Positions 25,901 through 33,906 of a stretch of DNA of 39,791 nucleotides are shown piece after piece. The notes beneath the pieces are model-generated. The model saw nothing but the letters and a program-made list of their open reading frames with translations, was not told the DNA's origin and made no database searches. The stretch is from a virus. The first letter of the stretch is position 1, and each line of letters opens with the position of its first letter. The stretch spans positions 1 to 39,791 of the IMG/VR virus record IMGVR_UViG_3300044516_001232, one strand, 5' to 3'. Position numbers and translations under genes: made by a program.

Positions 25901-27651
25901 AATGTTTAAATCCTGGTGGTAAATCAATTGACAGAACTTCATTATATTCATTAAACAGTTCGATTCAAACATTAACCGATTGTACACCTATCGGAAATAA
26001 TACATTTGAAAATTCAATAATGCAAGGTGCTTTAAACTTCAATGCATCTTCATTTACACCGGCAGTTGGTCAATTCTTGGTACAGGGTGCTTCTGATATT
26101 TTAGGTAATGCTCCAAGATTTATTAGAGATATAACGATAGGCTCAAGTGGTCAATATAATCCAATTGAATTTACTATTGATGGTGACCTTTATAGAATAG
26201 AAGGTATTTCACGAGTACTGTCTGACAGTCAATTTTATGCATCAACTATACTTAAAAATGGATTATCAATTTCATTACCATCACCAGTGCCTTCATCTGC
26301 TAAACTTAAATCTGCTTCATATACAGTTGTAGGTGGCGGCTTTAATGGGTATTTAAGTACCTTTGATAGTCTTAGTTTTGCAAATATTATTAATGATGTT
26401 AATCTAGGTAATCCAGATATTATTTATGAAACTATAGATAAAGATGGAAACACGGTATTAGCAAGTGATGGTAGTCTTGCTCAAACATTTTCTATACAGT
26501 TAAGACCACAAGATGATATCTTAAAATCTGTTTATGTAGGTATATTACCTGATGGAAATAAACCAACAACATTTAACCTTGTTGATATTATTGGTTATGA
26601 TTTATCACTATTAGAAAAACCTAATGTTACTCCAATTGCAAGACATTCTGGGTGGTTTAAACCTTTGGCTAAAGATATAGTATTTTTTAGAGACCCTTAT
26701 GCAAACATAGATTTTTCAAATGGGTATTACACAGGTACGACAGGAAATACTGGTTTAACAGGAACCACTGCAACAACATCAACAGGCAATCCTATTCCTG
26801 ATGAAGTTTATAAGTGGAAAGTTTTTAATCTATGTAGATATTCAAATTCTCAATTTTATAGCGCGCATGAATCATTTGGTATTCTTAAGAACTACTTTTA
26901 TCATAAAGTAAATCAAGAAGACCCATCAACTGTTCTTGAATTATCCACGAGTAGTGCATTCCTAAGTCTATATCCACTTATTAATGAAGTTGGTATTGAC
27001 TATAGAGATTATTACATCTTTTCTTCTAACTGGGAGCCTGGATATTTCATAAAGAGTATTGATAAGACAAAGATACAAAGTGTAATTGGTACTGCATCAA
27101 TGTTAGAGAAAAAGTCTTTCTTTGGATCGAAGTATTTGAAGGTTCCACAGCAAATAACTCTTGAAACTTTTATGCCTTCTGAGTATTTTCCAGATGCTGT
27201 AAAGGATCCTAGCTTAGTAGATGGTACATTTATGTATAATGAAACTACACCTTATGTTCAGTTTTATCTATTCATACAAAAAAGATTGACAGAATACTTA
27301 TTTAATTACATAAAGCCTCAGTTTGAAAAGTATGTAAATCTTAACTTTGGTTTTGGCGATACCGCTACTCTTGATGATGATGTTAATACTTATATTCAAT
27401 TAAACATATTAAGTTTATATAAAGTTGGTAATATAGATTTTTACGTAGGATCTTCTAGAGAAAAGAAAGGATCAACATATGTAACAGCCGAGTTAACGAA
27501 TACGGAAAAAGCATCTGCTGGTTTAAGTATTAATCAAAATGTATCATCAAAGATACTTAATACAAACCCATTTGATTTAAGCCTAATATATAACAAAAGG
27601 ACTGGTTTCTCTGAGTCTTTTGGGTTCAGTGTTACAATAGTTAAAAAATAA
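22990..27651 (+). CDS. Giant tail/baseplate protein (1553 residues) with two collagen-like segments
   Basis: Encodes the longest protein of the window. The N-terminal 130 residues read RTNPKLTGNVKLVSNGADLY, ESFSANDQLSSSKFKAFKI and LLAPIWLNEQIPNYFVVFRL, a compact a/b start. G-x-T collagen-like segments lie at about 682-696 (TGVTGLTGVTG) and 1247-1267 (TGTTGNTGLTGTT), dividing the protein into three blocks. Blocks are rich in aromatic and Asn/Asp residues, and no protease, glycosidase or nuclease motif is visible. It follows a 63-base gap, longer than most here, and is followed nine bases later by a collagen-like fibre gene. Likely a distal baseplate or host-range structure. Family unknown to me. 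Confidence 0.65.
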   Translation: MAEPLFDKASYSLVRTNPKLTGNVKLVSNGADLYLESFSANDQLSSSKFKAFKIDGTSTYDHDVFRFFKNGTFPAELAYQVFQEFRDTSVLAEYGGQYEMFYSYGARSVSSESYTEDLGLLAPIWLNEQIPNYFVVFRLDNPSAVNNYGAANQNDGETLAQTSEKFTQFVLENCTAIKTFDLTETSTLGSYLRRYRSQDAFPKAPLTVSWRQDEPITWNGISYFNGGFTSSGSFSYTDLITKDASIVQNEYYITQGFQRNGVLLANLINLEFLFSDTDADDYSINRYFGLYVNEIEEGTFKISGTGFYESTEKTQLPKITTIEQISQYLNTPFNITNDRGVMLYLDPQSVNTVTGLPTPSRVKEVESIFYVKDKNDQFHTVKKGSTWGANQIRLFDKKIDISRLTGYDDPDTFANAEIISRLGKATSYLKVIGEFPNGSSITFYDGNNQIGQVSANVSLTAGPGTSFESFFNPTGTPAEIASAINKAITFGINPEFRYFDSSINDSTVYLQSRFGGSRFNRLKFEVSWIEYPELIDSLITYPQTSETNTNAFFVGGNDTKNSLLKVTAGDQDRFIKGDYVKTKAGFTLISDWVPYLDEPIFSGSGLQTGYTGVNDYVIITLDSDQIEVSRSGQVALYSDFSPSFGRFSFFPIRDFDFDFYDDTYSQLGELNYEISRYNQGTEPITGVTGLTGVTGSSFDYYGVSDWPDIRGFYSDGGFSNLIGLLRGSDPDINTDVDITSEYQRLEENYLKEQAVASRIIPYINKWCWYTDGTDVRNNPYRLDVNLAFGANNFAPSQWETGRSPVGFSHEWYYLCEFPSYFTNDAIKSSWSYFDQAPTDSTDTTVGTFQRVDRNFFNEYFIADRFVNGNNINLIDRQLRYGRFSGGDKLNFAETFLRGVRIIAKTKSSGDEKANFNSTKLSYIKDGSFNDYRFSVMVVPNEPGKPKKQIKFIKNTKWKTIVMLIFVSFENQCLNPGGKSIDRTSLYSLNSSIQTLTDCTPIGNNTFENSIMQGALNFNASSFTPAVGQFLVQGASDILGNAPRFIRDITIGSSGQYNPIEFTIDGDLYRIEGISRVLSDSQFYASTILKNGLSISLPSPVPSSAKLKSASYTVVGGGFNGYLSTFDSLSFANIINDVNLGNPDIIYETIDKDGNTVLASDGSLAQTFSIQLRPQDDILKSVYVGILPDGNKPTTFNLVDIIGYDLSLLEKPNVTPIARHSGWFKPLAKDIVFFRDPYANIDFSNGYYTGTTGNTGLTGTTATTSTGNPIPDEVYKWKVFNLCRYSNSQFYSAHESFGILKNYFYHKVNQEDPSTVLELSTSSAFLSLYPLINEVGIDYRDYYIFSSNWEPGYFIKSIDKTKIQSVIGTASMLEKKSFFGSKYLKVPQQITLETFMPSEYFPDAVKDPSLVDGTFMYNETTPYVQFYLFIQKRLTEYLFNYIKPQFEKYVNLNFGFGDTATLDDDVNTYIQLNILSLYKVGNIDFYVGSSREKKGSTYVTAELTNTEKASAGLSINQNVSSKILNTNPFDLSLIYNKRTGFSESFGFSVTIVKK
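25036..25077 (+). repeat. Collagen-like G-x-T codon run (giant protein, first)
   Basis: In-frame ACTGGTGTTACTGGA-type units coding for TGVTGLTGVTG. The DNA unit is nearly identical to the run at 15844-15923 in the gp7-like gene. Confidence 0.6.
26731..26790 (+). repeat. Collagen-like G-x-T codon run (giant protein, second)
   Basis: In-frame run coding for TGTTGNTGLTGTT followed by a Thr-rich stretch. It separates the last 300 residues of the giant protein from the preceding block. Confidence 0.55.
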
Positions 27652-27659
27652 AAAGAATA

Positions 27660-29996
27660 ATGCCTATCACTATACAAGAATTAATTCCATCGGATACTAT
27701 TTCCCAGGCAGTAAATAAGATCAATTTTAACTTTGATCAATTGCTGTTGAACGGAGGTGGTCCTGTTGGTCCAGCCGGTCCGATTGGGCCTACGGGTCCG
27801 GTAGGAGGCAGAGGATTGCGTGGTGCTACCTGGTATCATGATCCGGCTATTGCACCAGGAACTGATCCAAACACAATTATTATTGCAACAGTTGAAGAGA
27901 ATGACTATTACTTACAGGCCAACGGTGATGTTTGGGAATATAACGGTACGGTTTGGATATTAACATCAGTTAACCTAACAGGTCCACAGGGTTCTGCTGG
28001 ATCTAGTTTTGGTTTTAACTATGCAGGTGGATATCCTGGATCCGGATCTATTAATAATCAAAACGTTGCATATATCGCACCAATGCCAGGCGGAACTAGT
28101 TCAGGTGCAGTACAAGGAACTAATGAGGCTGTATCTGTTGCTGTATTTGGTGGAGTTGCAACAACTGCAGTTGCTCCTAGTGGTATATCATTTACTAATG
28201 CATTCTTAATACCTGATGTAATGGTTAAGTCATTAGATACAAGCGTATTATCTGTATTGGTTCATCAAAAAGATTCTTCTGCCGCTGCTATTAAATTTAT
28301 GGGCGGAGGCGCTATTGCTGGAGAGAATTACGAACAGACTGTATTTGGCAATCTATCAGACATTAGTTTAGGACTTGATGATGCCCTAAATATAAATGTA
28401 CCTAAAGCCGCTACATCTCCGCTATCAGTATCTGACCTAATTGGATTCAATGTAAATACCTTGAAGAGAGGGCAGCAATACTATGCAGGTAAGCACATTA
28501 ATTTTATCTCAGGTGTTGATACTACACCTACTGGATTAGGATCCGAAATATCAGATATTACTTTTACGGTTGGAACTTCAAACACATCTACTCCGGCCAA
28601 GTTTGCCGTATCTACTACATTTGGTAGTGCATCGGCTTTATTTGAAATTGGAGGAAACATTACAGTTCCAACATCCGTTACTACCAAAACAGGTACATCT
28701 TTAATTGAAGCAAATAATATTGTCAATTGGGGTAATACTATTTTAATGGCATCTGCATCTAATAATAGAATACGAGTTGATGCTACTGGCATTTTATTAA
28801 ATAGTTCAATTGCTCCTATTACAATTTCAACTACAGGCCAAACAATTGATGTTTCAGCTGGCACTGTACTTAATTTATTAGGTGCTACTATAAATATTAC
28901 ATCTGCTGTAACTGGTACTGTTAATATAGGTACAGGTGGCTCTAATCTAATTGAACTTGAACAAAGTACAGCAACGCATTCTATTAGATTAGATAACACA
29001 AATGTATTATCAGGTGGTACTAAGATTAAGGGTAACTTAACTTGGGGCGTATCATCATATGCTACTCCATATACAACAACTCGACATATTGCGATAATTG
29101 CAGATGGCCTTGCTAAGAATAAGCCACCTATTTATGTTATTAGAAATGATGCATCTGTATCACCAACCGGTGATTCTATGGCTTCTTTTTCTAAAAATAG
29201 TGCAGGATCTGCAATTGAACAAGTAATTATAAGCACCGCAGGTGTCACAGCTGCCAATTATTCAGGTAATGCAGGTTTTGCTGGATTCCACGCAATTAAC
29301 AATCATGTGGCAGGATTAGCAAATTTTGGTGTTAAAGTTTCAGCATATGACACTGTATCTGGTGTATATGGTGACAAATTCCATGCATCAGAAAATACAA
29401 CAGCTGTAAGTAACAGATTCCAATATGTAAGAAAGTACTTAAAGATTGATCCTATGACACAGGGTCTTACTTCAGGTACAGGTTACACAATACCAAGTAC
29501 CTATATGGATGCATCATTCCTAGATATACATGTTGGAAGTTTTAGTGGAACAGGTGGCGTAGCTGGTACATATCATAACTACTTTCCTCTAACAATACCA
29601 GATGGCCTTTATCCAGGACAAAGACTTCAGCTTCATGTTGTTGTACAACCCGGAAGACACTATGATGGTGGTGTACAATATGACTGGCCAAGTAGTGGTG
29701 GCGGTCCATCAGGTACAGTTGGAATTAATGTTCTTAGTTTTGCTAATACTACATCCGAGGTTATAGCAAGCCCTTCATGCAGTGAGTGGAATGCTAGTCC
29801 TTCTGTATATGGCGGTGAATTATTTGCAGAGCTTTTATGGATTGGTCAGACATATATTACCCAATGGGAAACTTTAAGTGGAATCACTAATAAAACATCG
29901 GATAGAGGCTGGATTATAACCAACGTGGCACAAGTAAATTATCCAGGGCCTTATGCATTTGAAGATACCGCTACAACAACATTAGATGTCACATAA
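27660..29996 (+). CDS. Collagen-like tail fibre protein
   Basis: Encodes 778 residues. Residues 1-30 (ITIQELIPSDTISQAVNKIN then FNFDQL) share the docking-like pattern of the protein encoded at 16256. Residues about 31-56 are a Gly-Pro collagen-like segment (GPVGPAGPIGPTGPVGGRG), with a second short one near 106-116 (TGPQGSAGSS). Residues about 230-450 are repetitive beta strands with regular Ile/Val/Thr spacing (ATGILLNSSIAPITISTTGQ, VLNLLGATINITS), like a triple beta-helix shaft. The C-terminal 150 residues hold YHNYFPLTIPDGLYPGQRLQ and LHVVVQPGRHYDGG, probably the receptor-binding tip. Overall it fits a trimeric host-recognition fibre. No chaperone-type cleaved C-terminal domain is evident. 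Confidence 0.78.
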   Translation: MPITIQELIPSDTISQAVNKINFNFDQLLLNGGGPVGPAGPIGPTGPVGGRGLRGATWYHDPAIAPGTDPNTIIIATVEENDYYLQANGDVWEYNGTVWILTSVNLTGPQGSAGSSFGFNYAGGYPGSGSINNQNVAYIAPMPGGTSSGAVQGTNEAVSVAVFGGVATTAVAPSGISFTNAFLIPDVMVKSLDTSVLSVLVHQKDSSAAAIKFMGGGAIAGENYEQTVFGNLSDISLGLDDALNINVPKAATSPLSVSDLIGFNVNTLKRGQQYYAGKHINFISGVDTTPTGLGSEISDITFTVGTSNTSTPAKFAVSTTFGSASALFEIGGNITVPTSVTTKTGTSLIEANNIVNWGNTILMASASNNRIRVDATGILLNSSIAPITISTTGQTIDVSAGTVLNLLGATINITSAVTGTVNIGTGGSNLIELEQSTATHSIRLDNTNVLSGGTKIKGNLTWGVSSYATPYTTTRHIAIIADGLAKNKPPIYVIRNDASVSPTGDSMASFSKNSAGSAIEQVIISTAGVTAANYSGNAGFAGFHAINNHVAGLANFGVKVSAYDTVSGVYGDKFHASENTTAVSNRFQYVRKYLKIDPMTQGLTSGTGYTIPSTYMDASFLDIHVGSFSGTGGVAGTYHNYFPLTIPDGLYPGQRLQLHVVVQPGRHYDGGVQYDWPSSGGGPSGTVGINVLSFANTTSEVIASPSCSEWNASPSVYGGELFAELLWIGQTYITQWETLSGITNKTSDRGWIITNVAQVNYPGPYAFEDTATTTLDVT
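27754..27829 (+). repeat. Collagen-like Gly-Pro segment in tail fibre
   Basis: In-frame codons for GGPVGPAGPIGPTGPVGG, true Gly-x-y triplets with Pro in the x position. It differs from the Thr-rich triplets of the other proteins in this window. Confidence 0.7.
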
Positions 29997-30005
29997 ACTT
30001 AAAAT

Positions 30006-30248
30006 ATGAATAAAGAAGAAAGAATAGAACTTAAAAAATTTGTAGATCGTTATAAAGAAATTGAACTCTCTATAGATTTAATGCAAAAAAGTATTCAAAG
30101 CTTAGCTGAAAAAAGAGATGTACTGTTTGATGAATTAGACTATCTTAAAAAGAAAGAAGAAGTTTTTATGAACTCTCTTATAGAAAAATACGGAGCATCG
30201 GAGGTTACTCCTTATAAGCTTTTACAAATTTACGAAGAAGGTATATGA
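30006..30248 (+). CDS. Small coiled-coil protein
   Basis: Encodes 80 residues, almost entirely helical and charged (ERIELKKFVDRYKEIELSID, KSIQSLAEKRDVLFDELDYL), with heptad-like spacing of Leu/Ile/Met. The stop overlaps the next start as ATGA (30245-30248), so it is coupled to the membrane-anchored spanin-like gene. Such pairs suggest a shared role, for example in lysis or tail-fibre assembly, but nothing specific is recognised. No membrane segment or signal peptide. Confidence 0.6.
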   Translation: MNKEERIELKKFVDRYKEIELSIDLMQKSIQSLAEKRDVLFDELDYLKKKEEVFMNSLIEKYGASEVTPYKLLQIYEEGI

Positions 30249-31027
30249 TAAATGTTATAACTATATTAAAAAAGGTATGGGATTTTATAACGGATCCTAA
30301 AAACACACGTCTCTTGTTATTTGCAGGAATTGCAATTCTTATTATTTTATTATTAAGACAATGCGAAGCAACTAAAGAAGCAAAGAATGAAATCACCAGA
30401 ATTGAAAATAATTACCTAGCAGAAAAAGATACTATTAGAAATTATAAAGATAAGTGGGGTAATTCTGTTGCTGATGTTAGAGCATTAACATTAACTCTTG
30501 ATGAGGCTAGGAAGGAATTAGAGTTTGAAAAAAGTAAACCACCAGTAACTGTTATTAAGTGGAAGACTAAGATAGAAGAGAGAATCGTTAATGTACCGGT
30601 TGTAGTTAAAGATACTGTGCTAGGTGAATTTAATTCTATAGCCACAGTTTCATCAACTGCAAATTGGGGAAAGAGCTCACGATCAATTAATGTTGGTCTT
30701 CCTTATAAAGCAGAAGGTGATTCTCTAAAGTTTGGAAATGCAACAATAGATCTTAAACAAAATATTTGGTTAACTGCTTCAATTGTAAGAGATAAGAAAA
30801 CTAAAGAAGTTTTTGTAAATCTTGCAACGGATTATCCTGGAACTACTTTTAATGAAGCAAAAGGAATCGTAATAGATCCTAAGTCACCAGGAATGCTAGA
30901 TATTAAATATAGCAGTAGAAAAACGGTAGGCATCGGTTTACATTTAGGTTACGGAATCGGTGTATCTGGGTTTTCACCATACGTTGGGATAGGGCTAAAC
31001 TATACTCCTAAATTCCTTCAGTGGTAA
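30245..31027 (+). CDS. Membrane-anchored protein with coiled coil and outer-membrane-like C-terminal hairpin; spanin candidate
   Basis: Encodes 260 residues. One strong membrane helix at 22-37 (RLLLFAGIAILIILLLR) with a charged flank on each side, followed by Cys40. Residues 41-97 are a charged helix suited to a periplasmic coiled coil. Residues 100-225 are mixed beta. The last 34 residues (KTVGIGLHLGYGIGVSGFSP then YVGIGLNYTPKFLQW) alternate Gly/hydrophobic residues in two strands and end in an aromatic residue, like the last strands of outer-membrane beta-barrels. A protein linking inner membrane and outer membrane would suit a spanin, the last lysis step in Gram-negative hosts. Similar 'one TM plus beta-hairpin' proteins are, to my recollection, common in Bacteroidota phages. 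An alternative is a host-envelope or superinfection-exclusion protein. No holin or endolysin gene is visible next to it. Confidence 0.6.
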   Translation: MINVITILKKVWDFITDPKNTRLLLFAGIAILIILLLRQCEATKEAKNEITRIENNYLAEKDTIRNYKDKWGNSVADVRALTLTLDEARKELEFEKSKPPVTVIKWKTKIEERIVNVPVVVKDTVLGEFNSIATVSSTANWGKSSRSINVGLPYKAEGDSLKFGNATIDLKQNIWLTASIVRDKKTKEVFVNLATDYPGTTFNEAKGIVIDPKSPGMLDIKYSSRKTVGIGLHLGYGIGVSGFSPYVGIGLNYTPKFLQW

Positions 31028-31040
31028 ATAAATAGAACAA

Positions 31041-32396
31041 ATGGAATCATCTAAGTTTATACAATTATCTGATAGTATCCTTGTTGAGTATGTATATACC
31101 GACCAGGCAAATCCTACTACTTTTAATACGGCTACTTATCCTATTGAGATAATGAGGGATGGGTATACAGGTGGTTCATACTTTTTTAATACTGACACGG
31201 TTGCCGCTACTATGGGTAACTATAGAGACATATCTGCCGTTCCTATTAATGCTGCAAAGAACCAGTATGTTTATCTTGATACAAGTATAGGAGTTCCCTA
31301 TAATGATTATGATCCGGAATTAACTCCTACATCTCAGCTTTTACAAACTTTTTCTCCTAACTTAAATATTCAGTATGATAGAGTAAAAGTTCATTTTGTA
31401 GCAGGTTTTTCATTTGAAGGATTTGACGGTATCATATTTGATGTAGCTACCCAGAACAGAAATGGTAAGGATATTGTATTATCATCAATAAATTTTCTCA
31501 AGACGGATACTCCGGTATTTAATCCAGATCCTCTTTTAATTGCAGATAAGCTGTATTCAACTTATATTGAATGGAGAGTACCTTCTCTTTATTATATGAG
31601 TGATACTTTTAATCCTAATGTACCTAATGGGTTAGGATATAAATTAACCGAAGGTGTTGGTTTTGTAACTAGTCCAACTATTACAATAAGGGCTCTAGGT
31701 ATTCTTACCACACAAACGGTTAATGCATATAGCTTTTATGAAATAAAAGAGATCAATGCATACACTATACTTAATAGAGACATATATGACTATCTTTATG
31801 CAAGTGTAGTTGAATCCGCAGTTGGTGATTACTTTGAATTAACCGGCTTAGTAACAGGATCTAGTCTTTCTAATCTTATTGCTGAACTTAATTCAGCCGG
31901 TGGAAACTATGTAGTATTTCATGAGATTACATTAAGCGAGCAAATCGGAAATACTTATATACAGACAGGAAATCAAATCGTTTCTCAAACCACAGATTTT
32001 GATGATCCTATTCTTTATAGACCAATTGTTCTTAATAGTGGTATAGCAGTATCATTTGCTATAAACTATGTATTAAGACTTTATAATAGAGCAGACAATT
32101 CGCAGATCATTAAAAATGCAAGGCTCACTTCATTTGATGTTAAAAAGTACGGAAGAAGATTAATGAAAATAAATCTAGGTACTGTTCCTACTGTTGCAAA
32201 TGTAGTTAATCAAATTGCACCAGATGACGGAAGAAACATAATCGTTTCTACCGGTACATCAGGTAATCGAGCAAATACCACAGAGCAGATAACAGAGAAA
32301 CTTGTAGTAAAAACAAAATACGTTACTACTTTTAGAGATAGAGTAAATATTAAGGCTGCTATATCACCTGCAAAAATACAAAACATTACTGAATAA
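31041..32396 (+). CDS. Structural protein, probably tail/baseplate
   Basis: Encodes 451 residues, beta-rich and aromatic, with no membrane segment. The N-terminus reads MESSKFIQLSDSILVEYVYT. The middle holds NIQYDRVKVHFVAGFSFEGF and YSTYIEWRVPSLYYMSD, and the C-terminus RDRVNIKAAISPAKIQ. It is tightly followed by the next structural gene (one base between). No catalytic motifs. Its placement among tail genes and overall composition, like the other large proteins here, support a virion role. The family is not recognised. Confidence 0.62.
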   Translation: MESSKFIQLSDSILVEYVYTDQANPTTFNTATYPIEIMRDGYTGGSYFFNTDTVAATMGNYRDISAVPINAAKNQYVYLDTSIGVPYNDYDPELTPTSQLLQTFSPNLNIQYDRVKVHFVAGFSFEGFDGIIFDVATQNRNGKDIVLSSINFLKTDTPVFNPDPLLIADKLYSTYIEWRVPSLYYMSDTFNPNVPNGLGYKLTEGVGFVTSPTITIRALGILTTQTVNAYSFYEIKEINAYTILNRDIYDYLYASVVESAVGDYFELTGLVTGSSLSNLIAELNSAGGNYVVFHEITLSEQIGNTYIQTGNQIVSQTTDFDDPILYRPIVLNSGIAVSFAINYVLRLYNRADNSQIIKNARLTSFDVKKYGRRLMKINLGTVPTVANVVNQIAPDDGRNIIVSTGTSGNRANTTEQITEKLVVKTKYVTTFRDRVNIKAAISPAKIQNITE

Positions 32397-32397
32397 G

Positions 32398-33324
32398 ATG
32401 GCAATTGATACCGAAATACCATTATCAGAAAAGGAAACTAAAGTTTATAAAAGATTCTTAATTCTTTCGGTAAACGAGGAACCTAAACCACAAGGTGAAG
32501 GTACTATTAGGGTGTCCCCTTTCGATGACTACTTTATCTTTACTATATATGATGAAGTGGACGGAACCAATACACCTATTGATTTGAGTAATGTTGGAAC
32601 CATATACATGGTATTCATTGGAGAAAACGATGAGATAAGAATTCCTAATTATACCAATGTTGAAAATGTTGATATGTCAACAGGACAGGTTCTTTTTAAA
32701 GTTGATAGCGATGCTGCAAAAAAGATACTTGCATTAGATAACAGAAACTTTTACATATCTACAATGATGACTGACCCTAGTGGTCAATCTGATGAATCTG
32801 TTTTATACACAGGTACCTTTCTTTCGTTTAGTGAAGAACCTAAAGTATCACTAAGTGCTCAATTAGAAGAAGCAAGACTTCAATACTCTAGGGAGATTGC
32901 AGCTCTACAAGAACAGGTTGAAAAACAGAATGCTGATTTAAGAGCAAAAGAACAATTAATAAATGAGCAAACGGTTGTGATTAATTCTTTAAAAGAAAGT
33001 AATCAAAATCTATCAAATGAAGTTGCAATACTAAGTGAGCAATTATCTTCATCAAGGGCTGAAGAATTATTAGCTGAAGCTAAAGCTGCACAGGCTGCAG
33101 AAGAATTGGCTAAACTAAATAGACAACAGCAAAATGCAAAAACATCAGGTATTTCAGGTATTGCTCCGGCATCGGGTACTGATGGTATTAGAAAAACATT
33201 CTTTACTCAGGCTGCTGAACAACTAAGAAAAAATATACCAGGTGTTAATCAGGTAACTTTTTTTAGCGGTACTAGTGGATTACGTGGTGTAAGTGGTGAA
33301 AACGGAATAACTAATGCATTATAA
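32398..33324 (+). CDS. Structural protein with beta-type head and long coiled coil
   Basis: Encodes 308 residues. Residues about 25-145 look like a compact beta domain (IRVSPFDDYFIFTIYDEVDG, VGTIYMVFIGENDEIRIPNY). Residues about 151-248 are an uninterrupted coiled coil (LEEARLQYSREIAALQEQVE, VINSLKESNQNLSNEVAIL). The final 60 residues are Gly/Ser/Thr-rich (SGISGIAPASGTDGI, FFSGTSGLRGVSGENG). A trimeric head-plus-stalk organisation is likely. The next gene starts three bases downstream. Possibly a tape-like, fibre or whisker component; it is too short for a tape measure protein of a myovirus tail. Confidence 0.62.
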   Translation: MAIDTEIPLSEKETKVYKRFLILSVNEEPKPQGEGTIRVSPFDDYFIFTIYDEVDGTNTPIDLSNVGTIYMVFIGENDEIRIPNYTNVENVDMSTGQVLFKVDSDAAKKILALDNRNFYISTMMTDPSGQSDESVLYTGTFLSFSEEPKVSLSAQLEEARLQYSREIAALQEQVEKQNADLRAKEQLINEQTVVINSLKESNQNLSNEVAILSEQLSSSRAEELLAEAKAAQAAEELAKLNRQQQNAKTSGISGIAPASGTDGIRKTFFTQAAEQLRKNIPGVNQVTFFSGTSGLRGVSGENGITNAL

Positions 33325-33327
33325 GAT

Positions 33328-33882
33328 ATGATACTTAGCGCAAGAAATAATCAATTTAGATTTTCATTTCCTAGAAATTTTATTCCACCTGAGGTTGCAG
33401 ATAAGTACAGACCTTATTTTAATCGCATGCCTGGTGGTATCATTAAGGAACCTATTGACTATTGGAATTATGGTATTCAATCAATAAATTTACCAGGGCC
33501 TTCATATAGCCCAACGGAACAACAAAACTATCCAGGTTATACCAGAGGTTATAGATCAAGTTTACCTGAGGAAGAATTATATGACAGCGAGTTTAAAGTA
33601 ACTATGCAGGCATTTGATGGTTGGATTAATTATTGGATGGCTATTGATACATTTAATTATTACTATCGACTTCCTGGTAAATATTCACATGTACCTGAAG
33701 GGAACGGTATACAGATTCTAGACGGTGAAGGAAACATTCTTGTTACAGTGTCTCTCAGACAAATGGTATGGATAAGTATCAGTGATTTGGATCTTAACTT
33801 TTCAAGTAATACAATTGAGTTTCAAACATTTGACTTAGTATTCCACCACAACTTTATAGACTTTAAAGTAAATCTGGTCTAA
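33328..33882 (+). CDS. Tail-tube-fold protein, gp19/gp54-like candidate
   Basis: Encodes 184 residues, close to T4 gp19 (163). The C-terminal two thirds match the tube-fold pattern: EFKVTMQAFDGWINYWMAID, a helix-like aromatic stretch, then IQILDGEGNILVTVSLRQMV, WISISDLDLNFSS and TIEFQTFDLVFHHNFIDFKV. T4 gp19 has the same 'Gly-x-Ile-x-h..W/P..I..L.h.......h..h.h.h.Y' ending. The N-terminus (MILSARNNQFRFSFPRNFIP) may dock to hub proteins. It could be the main tail tube or a tube initiator of the same fold (gp48/gp54). No tail sheath gene is in the window, which leans slightly towards initiator, but this is uncertain. Confidence 0.6.
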   Translation: MILSARNNQFRFSFPRNFIPPEVADKYRPYFNRMPGGIIKEPIDYWNYGIQSINLPGPSYSPTEQQNYPGYTRGYRSSLPEEELYDSEFKVTMQAFDGWINYWMAIDTFNYYYRLPGKYSHVPEGNGIQILDGEGNILVTVSLRQMVWISISDLDLNFSSNTIEFQTFDLVFHHNFIDFKVNLV

Positions 33883-33906
33883 AATATATAATAAAATAAA
33901 GAACGC

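Noticed and set aside
28481-28999. 172-codon open frame on the minus strand
   Set aside because: It is antisense to the repetitive shaft of the collagen-like fibre gene, with composition explained by that gene; no motif, no start context, and no other gene here is on the minus strand.
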